Of a DNA stretch of 64,000 nucleotides, positions 56,539-64,000 are shown piece by piece (positions within the stretch are counted from its first letter, which is position 1; every line of letters begins with the position of its first letter). Source of the stretch: Hydrogenophaga crocea (GTDB lineage Bacteria > Pseudomonadota > Gammaproteobacteria > Burkholderiales > Burkholderiaceae_C). A program made the position numbers and the translations under genes. Where the stretch lies: the NCBI RefSeq assembly GCF_011388215.1, contig NZ_CP049989.1:744001-808000 (forward strand), written 5' to 3'. The notes beneath the pieces are model-generated. The model ran no database searches. It was not told the origin of the DNA and was given only the letters and a program-made list of their open reading frames with translations.

Positions 56539-57552
56539 TCAGAAGGGCGCGTCGCCGTCGGCGGTGGCCGTGGCGGTGCTGGCCGCGGCGAAGCCGGCGC
56601 CGGTGGTCACGGTGCCGGTACCGCTGGCGCTGCCCTCATGCCCGGGCACCTGGCCCGGCTGCAGTTCGCCGCCGAGCGCGGCGATCAGCGCGTCGAGCAC
56701 GCCGCGCAGCTCGCCGGTGCCGATGGCCACGTTGGTGTCGAAGGACTGCTCCTCGCTGCCGGCGTCTTCGAACACGCCCTCGAGGAACTGGATCTTCTTG
56801 AGCGCCATGCTTTCCGTGAGCACGAAGCTCACGCGGCCTTCCCAGTTGAGCGCGAGCCGCGTGGGCAGCTTGCCTTCGCTGATGTGGCGGCGCACCTCGT
56901 CGTTGAACAGGTGGTGGCGCGTGAAGCGCACCACCGAGCGCTCTTCGTCGCTCGATCGCAGCTCGCAGTCGCGCTCCACGGCCAGGCCCTCGGGCCATTG
57001 TTCGGTGTCGGTCACGCTGAGCCACTGCGTCATGGCCGCCTGCGGCGTCACCTGGGTGTTGAACAGCGTGACGGCCAGGCCGTCGAAGGCGCGCACCAGC
57101 GCGGTCACGATGTCGTCGAGCTTGCCCTGGCTGCTGGCGTCGGTGGCGAGCCAGCCGCGTTCGGGGTCGATCCAGATCCAGGCCGACTGCTGGCGCGCGA
57201 AGGCCTGGGGCAGCAGCGCGAGCAGCGCGTCTTCGCGCAGGCCCTTGGTTTCCTTCTTGCCGGGCTTGCGGCCGGTGGTGGCTTCGATGTGGTCGGCCGC
57301 CTCCTGGGCCTTGCGCCGCACCACGGCGCCGGGCACGGCCTTGGTTTCGATCTGCAGCTTGAGGATGCGCTGGCCGGCCACGGCCTCGACCAGCGGGCCA
57401 TGCGCTTCGCCGCGCGGCTCCACCCAGCCGACCGATTTGTCCTGTGTGGCGGTGCAGGGCACGAAGCGCGCGCCATCGAGCGCTTTCTCCATCGCATCGG
57501 GCGTGGGCGACCAGCCGGGCGCGATGCGGTAGAGCGTGAGGTTCTTGAACAC
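56539..57552 (-). CDS. rdgC: RdgC, recombination-associated nucleoid protein
   Basis: A 337-residue ring-forming DNA-binding protein that limits RecA. It begins FKNLTLYR, as expected for RdgC, and has RFTRHHLFNDEVRRHI and LALNWEGRVSFVLTES. The C-terminal 40 residues are a Gly/Thr/Ala-rich tail not found in the short forms. The GTG at 57552 is chosen because FKNL follows and GGAGAC lies upstream; a TTG at 57576 is less likely. Confidence 0.94.
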   Translation of the reverse strand: MFKNLTLYRIAPGWSPTPDAMEKALDGARFVPCTATQDKSVGWVEPRGEAHGPLVEAVAGQRILKLQIETKAVPGAVVRRKAQEAADHIEATTGRKPGKKETKGLREDALLALLPQAFARQQSAWIWIDPERGWLATDASSQGKLDDIVTALVRAFDGLAVTLFNTQVTPQAAMTQWLSVTDTEQWPEGLAVERDCELRSSDEERSVVRFTRHHLFNDEVRRHISEGKLPTRLALNWEGRVSFVLTESMALKKIQFLEGVFEDAGSEEQSFDTNVAIGTGELRGVLDALIAALGGELQPGQVPGHEGSASGTGTVTTGAGFAAASTATATADGDAPF

Positions 57553-57568
57553 GAAACGGGTCTCCGGG

Positions 57569-57601
57569 AAAAACAAACCCCGCGGCCCTGGGGACGCGGG
57601 G
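57569..57601 (-). terminator. Rho-independent terminator after the TRAP operon
   Basis: On the minus strand a 7-bp GC stem (CCCCGCG and CGCGGGG; 57578-57584 with 57595-57601) is followed by TTTGTTTTT. It lies between the last TRAP gene and rdgC, separating their transcription. Confidence 0.75.
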
Positions 57602-57630
57602 TGTGCAGTTTAGTGGCTGGTGCCGGGCGC

Positions 57631-58926
57631 TCACATCTTCGACGGCATCCAGGTGACCAGCCCCGGGAACCAGTACAGCAGCAGCACGGCCAGCACCATG
57701 ATGAAGAAGTAGGGCAGGCAGGCCACCGCGATCCAGGTGATTTCGCGCCGGGTCATGCCTTGCAGCACGAACAGGTTGAAGCCCACGGGCGGCGTGATCT
57801 GCGCCATCTCGACCACGATCACGATGAAGATGCCGAACCAGATCAGGTCGATGCCCGCGGCCGTGACGGTGGGCAGGATCACGCCCATGGTGAGCACGAT
57901 CATGGAGATGCCGTCGAGGAAGCAGCCCAGCACGATGTAGAACACCGCCAGCGCGATCAGCAGCATGCCCGGCGACAGGCCCAGCCCGCCCACCCATTCG
58001 GCCAGGTGCCGCGGCAGGCCGATGTAGCCCATGGACAGCGTGAGGAAGGCCGCGCCCGCGAGGATCAGCGCGATCATGCAGTACAGCCGCGTGGCGCCGA
58101 GCAGCGCGTCGCGAAAGCTCTGCCAGTTGAGCGAGCCCTGCGAAGCGGACAGGATCAGCGAGCCCACCACGCCGATGGCCGCGGCCTCGGTGGCGGTGGC
58201 GATGCCGCTGTAGATCGCGCCGATCACGCTGCCGATCAGCAGCACCACCGGGATCAGGTGGCGCGATTCGCGCACCTTCTCGGCGAAGCCCATGCCCGCG
58301 TCGGCGCTGGGCACCTTGCCGGGGTTGAGCAGGGCCCAGACGATGAGCGAGCCGCTGAACAGCGCCGCGAGCAGGATGCCCGGGATCACGCCGGCCACGA
58401 ACAGCTTGGCGATGGACACCTCGGCCGCCACGCCGTAGACGATCATGATGATCGAGGGCGGGATCAGCAGGCCCAGCGTGCTCGCGCCGCCGAGCGAGCC
58501 CACGATCTTCTCGGCCGGGTAGCCGCGCCGCGTGAGCTCGGGGATGGTCATCTTGCCGATGGTGGCGCAGGTGGCCGCCGAAGAGCCCGAGACCGCCGCG
58601 AAGATGGTGCTGCCCAGGATGTTGGTGTGCAGCAGCCGGCCCGGCAGCGCGTTGACCCAGGGCGCAAGGCCTTTGAACATGCTCTCGGACAGCTTGGTGC
58701 GAAAGAGGATCTCGCCCATCCACACGAACAGCGGCAGCGCGGTGAGCGTCCAGCTGCTCGCCGAGCCCCAGATGGTGAGCGCCATGGCGTCGCCCGCGGG
58801 GCGCGAGGAGAACAGCTCCATGCCGATCCAGGCCACGCCCGCGAGCGTGAGGCCGATCCACACGCCGCTGCCCAGCAGCACGAACAGCGCCACGATGAGC
58901 AGGCTGGTGACGACGAACTCATTCAT
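57631..58926 (-). CDS. TRAP carrier large membrane subunit (DctM)
   Basis: A 431-residue protein with about twelve membrane helices and DctM family signs (GGASTLGLLIPPSIIMIVYG, GSSAATCATIGKMTIPEL). It is the sodium-coupled channel of a TRAP importer for an organic acid. It overlaps the DctQ gene by 8 bases. Confidence 0.93.
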   Translation of the reverse strand: MNEFVVTSLLIVALFVLLGSGVWIGLTLAGVAWIGMELFSSRPAGDAMALTIWGSASSWTLTALPLFVWMGEILFRTKLSESMFKGLAPWVNALPGRLLHTNILGSTIFAAVSGSSAATCATIGKMTIPELTRRGYPAEKIVGSLGGASTLGLLIPPSIIMIVYGVAAEVSIAKLFVAGVIPGILLAALFSGSLIVWALLNPGKVPSADAGMGFAEKVRESRHLIPVVLLIGSVIGAIYSGIATATEAAAIGVVGSLILSASQGSLNWQSFRDALLGATRLYCMIALILAGAAFLTLSMGYIGLPRHLAEWVGGLGLSPGMLLIALAVFYIVLGCFLDGISMIVLTMGVILPTVTAAGIDLIWFGIFIVIVVEMAQITPPVGFNLFVLQGMTRREITWIAVACLPYFFIMVLAVLLLYWFPGLVTWMPSKM

Positions 58927-59422
58927 GGCGGGTCTCCGCTTCGGTGCGCAGGCGTTGGCCTTGCAGTTCGAGCACCCACTCGTCGATCAGCGCCACGAGC
59001 AGCACGGTGCAGCCCAGGCCCATGAGGATCTGCGGGATCCACAGCGGCGTGGCGTCGGACGCGGTGGAGATGTCGTGGAACTGGTGCGATTGCCACACCA
59101 GCCGCCACGAGAACCACGCGAGCGCGCCGCTCATGAGCACCGCGACCGACAAGGCCCAGAGCTCCATGCCGCGGCGCGCACCGCCGGTGAGCTTGCCGAT
59201 GATGAGCGTGACGCGGATGTGCTCGTTCTGCTTGAGCGTGTGGGCCAGCGCGAGAAAGCCCGCGCCGGCCATGGCGTAGCCCGCGTAGGCGTCGGTGCCC
59301 GGCACGTAGAAGCCGGCGAGCCGGCTCACGATGGACAACAACACCATGACGAGCACGCCGATCATGAACAGCGCGGCGAGCCAGCCCGCGCCGAGGTAGA
59401 GAGCGTCCAGCGTTTTGCGCAT
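58919..59422 (-). CDS. TRAP carrier small membrane subunit (DctQ)
   Basis: A 167-residue protein with four membrane helices. It has the family pattern with Arg-Leu in [19 protein letters not shown] and [12 protein letters not shown] in the second helix region. It begins 4 bp after the binding-protein gene and overlaps dctM. Confidence 0.92.
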   Translation of the reverse strand: MRKTLDALYLGAGWLAALFMIGVLVMVLLSIVSRLAGFYVPGTDAYAGYAMAGAGFLALAHTLKQNEHIRVTLIIGKLTGGARRGMELWALSVAVLMSGALAWFSWRLVWQSHQFHDISTASDATPLWIPQILMGLGCTVLLVALIDEWVLELQGQRLRTEAETRHE

Positions 59423-59426
59423 GCGC

Positions 59427-60401
59427 TCACTTGCGGTAGGCGTCGATCATCTGCTGGCCCTCGGGGCCGGCCTTGCTCAGCCATTCCTGCAGCATGGTGG
59501 CGCCCACCTTCTGCAGGTCGGCCTTGAGCGCGGCGGACGGCGGCTCCACCGACATGCCATTGGCCTTGAGCGTGGCCATGGTGTCGGTGTTGACCTTTTC
59601 GGAGGCGGCCCAGCCGCGGGCCTCGGCGTCGGCGGCGGCCTTGAGCAGCGCGTCCTGCGTGGGCTTGTCGAGCGCGTCGAAGGCCTTCTTGTTCACGATG
59701 ACCGCGTTCTTGGGCAGCCAGGCCTGCACGTCGTAGTAGAACTTGAGGTGCTCGTAGAGCTTGCTGTCCACGCCCGTGGCGCCCGAGGTCATGTTGTTCT
59801 CGACCACGCCGGTGGCCAGGGCCTGCGAGAGCTCGGCGGCCTGCACCGTGACGGGCTGCGCGCCCACGAGTTCGGCGATGCGCGAGGTGGCCGGGCTGTA
59901 GGCGCGCCACTTGCTGCCCTTGAGATCGGCCGCGCTGGCCACGGGCTTCTTGCTGTACAGGCCCTGCGGCGGCCAGGCCACGGCGTAGAGCAGCACCATG
60001 CCCTGCTCGGCGAGCTTCTTCTGCAGGATGGGCTTTTGCGCGGCGTAGAGCTTCTTCGAGTCGGCGTAGCTGGTGGCCAGGAAGGGGATGCCGTCGGCGC
60101 CGAACATCTGCCATTCGTTCTGGTAGGCCGTGAGCAGGATCTCGCCGGCCTGGGCCTGGCCGCCCTGCACGGCGCGCTTGATCTCGGGCGCCTTGAACAG
60201 CGAAGCGCCGGGGTGCACCGTGATCTTGAGCTTGCCGTTGGAGGCCTTCTCGACGTCGCTCGCGAAGGTGGCGAGGTTGACCGAATGGAAGTTGGTCGCG
60301 GGGTAGGCGGCGGGCAGGTCCCAGCTGGTCTGGGCCAGGGCGGGCAGGCTGGAGGCCAGGGCGGCGGCGGCCACGGTGAGGCTGAACAGGCGACGTTTCA
60401 T
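59427..60401 (-). CDS. TRAP transporter substrate-binding protein (DctP)
   Basis: A 324-residue periplasmic binding protein with a Sec signal ([24 protein letters not shown] written in two parts: charged MKRRL, then a hydrophobic stretch ending ALA-Q). Mature part starts [10 protein letters not shown]. The ligand-carboxylate Arg lies in KWRAYSP. It is the first gene of the TRAP operon and divergent from the MarR-like gene; its substrate may be a compound processed by the oxoprolinase-family enzyme at 61122. Confidence 0.92.
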   Translation of the reverse strand: MKRRLFSLTVAAAALASSLPALAQTSWDLPAAYPATNFHSVNLATFASDVEKASNGKLKITVHPGASLFKAPEIKRAVQGGQAQAGEILLTAYQNEWQMFGADGIPFLATSYADSKKLYAAQKPILQKKLAEQGMVLLYAVAWPPQGLYSKKPVASAADLKGSKWRAYSPATSRIAELVGAQPVTVQAAELSQALATGVVENNMTSGATGVDSKLYEHLKFYYDVQAWLPKNAVIVNKKAFDALDKPTQDALLKAAADAEARGWAASEKVNTDTMATLKANGMSVEPPSAALKADLQKVGATMLQEWLSKAGPEGQQMIDAYRK

Positions 60402-60507
60402 GGTGGGGGACTCCAAGGGGTGGGGACGCGTGGTGTGCTGCGTAGGCGGCGCGCCGACTCTATCGGGCAGCGTGCAAAGTGTGATCGGTGTTTTCCCTTG
60501 ATGTCAA

Positions 60508-60529
60508 CAAATCGTTGGCAAATCGTCGG
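60508..60529. promoter_or_regulatory. tandem 11-bp repeats in divergent promoter region
   Basis: CAAATCGTTGG (60508-60518) and CAAATCGTCGG (60519-60529) follow one another with one mismatch, a period of one helical turn. They directly abut the inverted repeat TTGA-TG-TCAA (60498-60507). They lie between the dctP and MarR-like genes and are the best candidates for the regulator's binding sites. Confidence 0.45.
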
Positions 60530-60576
60530 CATAACGCCTAAACTGCCGCGCACCGAAATCACGCACGCCCGCCGCC

Positions 60577-61116
60577 ATGGCCAAGTCCAAAGCAAGCGCC
60601 AAGCCAACCGCCGCCACATCGCCCATCGTGTCCTCGGCCCACCTCGTGTCGCCGCACAGCGCCGAGATGAGCGAGTTCGAGTTCGGCCTCATCGTGGCGG
60701 GCAATGCCTTTCACCGCTGGGTGGTGCACTGCATGTCGGCCGCGGGCCTCAAAGACCTCACCGCGCTCGACGTGCTGGTGCTGCACCACGTGTCGCACCG
60801 GGCGCGCGACAAGCGCCTGGCCGACATCGCCTTCATCATGAACGTGGAAGACACCCACCTCATCAACTACGCGCTCAAGAAGCTGCAGGGCCTGGGCATG
60901 GTGGAGTCGAGCAAGAACGGCAAGGAGGTGACCTACGCGCCCACCGACGCCGGCAAGGGCTACGTCACGCGCTACCGCGAGATCCGCGAGACCTGCCTCA
61001 TCAACGCGCTGCGCGCCGACGACGCGCTCAACCACGACATCGGCGAACTCGCGCGGCTGCTGCGCGTGCTCTCCGGCATCTACGACCAGGCCGCGCGTTC
61101 CGCGGCATCGCTGTGA
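60577..61116 (+). CDS. MarR-like winged-helix regulator
   Basis: A 179-residue protein. The N-terminal 25 residues are Lys/Ala/Ser-rich; the winged helix runs from about 60 to 135 ([43 protein letters not shown]), with the wing at [16 protein letters not shown]. It lies 6 bp before the oxoprolinase-family gene and is divergent from the TRAP operon, so it probably regulates both. Confidence 0.85.
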   Translation: MAKSKASAKPTAATSPIVSSAHLVSPHSAEMSEFEFGLIVAGNAFHRWVVHCMSAAGLKDLTALDVLVLHHVSHRARDKRLADIAFIMNVEDTHLINYALKKLQGLGMVESSKNGKEVTYAPTDAGKGYVTRYREIRETCLINALRADDALNHDIGELARLLRVLSGIYDQAARSAASL

Positions 61117-61121
61117 ACCCC

Positions 61122-64000
<2,879 letters not shown>

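Overview
The window is high-GC bacterial DNA with dense, tightly overlapping operons and no tRNA, rRNA, insertion sequence or CRISPR array. Gene content points to a betaproteobacterium of the order Burkholderiales, most like Comamonadaceae such as Hydrogenophaga. The supporting signs are the PQQ alcohol-oxidation locus, the AorABC aldehyde oxidoreductase, several TRAP carriers, RdgC, and short GC-rich intergenic palindromes of the kind common in that family. This placement is an inference from content and style.

Positions 1-19606 form one PQQ/quinoprotein locus. It starts with an ABC exporter permease (partial), a SoxYZ-like carrier and a metallo-hydrolase, followed by a quinoprotein alcohol dehydrogenase that carries the extra aspartate typical of lanthanide-dependent enzymes, and its cytochrome c. 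A long minus-strand operon runs pqqA-B-C-D-E and continues into a MotA/ExbB-type channel, an ExbD-like stator protein, two envelope proteins, an acyl-CoA synthetase and a lipoprotein. Divergent from pqqA lie a prolyl-iminopeptidase-like hydrolase and a second metallo-hydrolase. An AcoR-type sigma-54 activator, cytochrome PedF and a quinoprotein-associated binding protein follow. Sigma-54 promoters are visible before the dehydrogenase (excellent match) and before pedF (weaker).

Positions 19633-28455 look foreign to this setting. Two paralogous CesT-like secretion chaperones each precede a very large, coiled-coil or internally duplicated protein of unknown function (1396 and 855 residues), with a frameshifted gene between the two units. 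Both chaperone genes share a nearly identical 34-bp element at the same distance upstream. This looks like a duplicated type III chaperone-effector cassette without the secretion apparatus in the window.

Positions 28466-36550 hold a tungsten-type aldehyde oxidoreductase operon (aorA-B-C, a MoaD-like protein and small proteins). Divergent from it are XdhC, a MocA-like nucleotidyltransferase and a GAF-Fis regulator without an ATPase domain. Alcohol dehydrogenase, aldehyde oxidoreductase and acyl-CoA synthetase could together carry alcohols through aldehydes and acids to acyl-CoA.

Positions 36520-45396 hold a catabolic operon under a divergent IclR regulator: two SDR dehydrogenases, a TRAP carrier, thiamine-dependent E1 alpha and beta subunits and, unusually, a ketol-acid reductoisomerase. 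Positions 45440-47349 hold a helix-turn-helix protein and a small beta-propeller protein. Positions 47359-56146 contain a Ugp-like ABC importer with a DeoR regulator and, divergently, a phosphodiesterase, ethanolamine ammonia-lyase (eutBC) and a HAD phosphatase, consistent with use of glycerophosphoethanolamine. The end carries crcB, rdgC, a second TRAP operon, a MarR-like regulator and a truncated oxoprolinase/hydantoinase.
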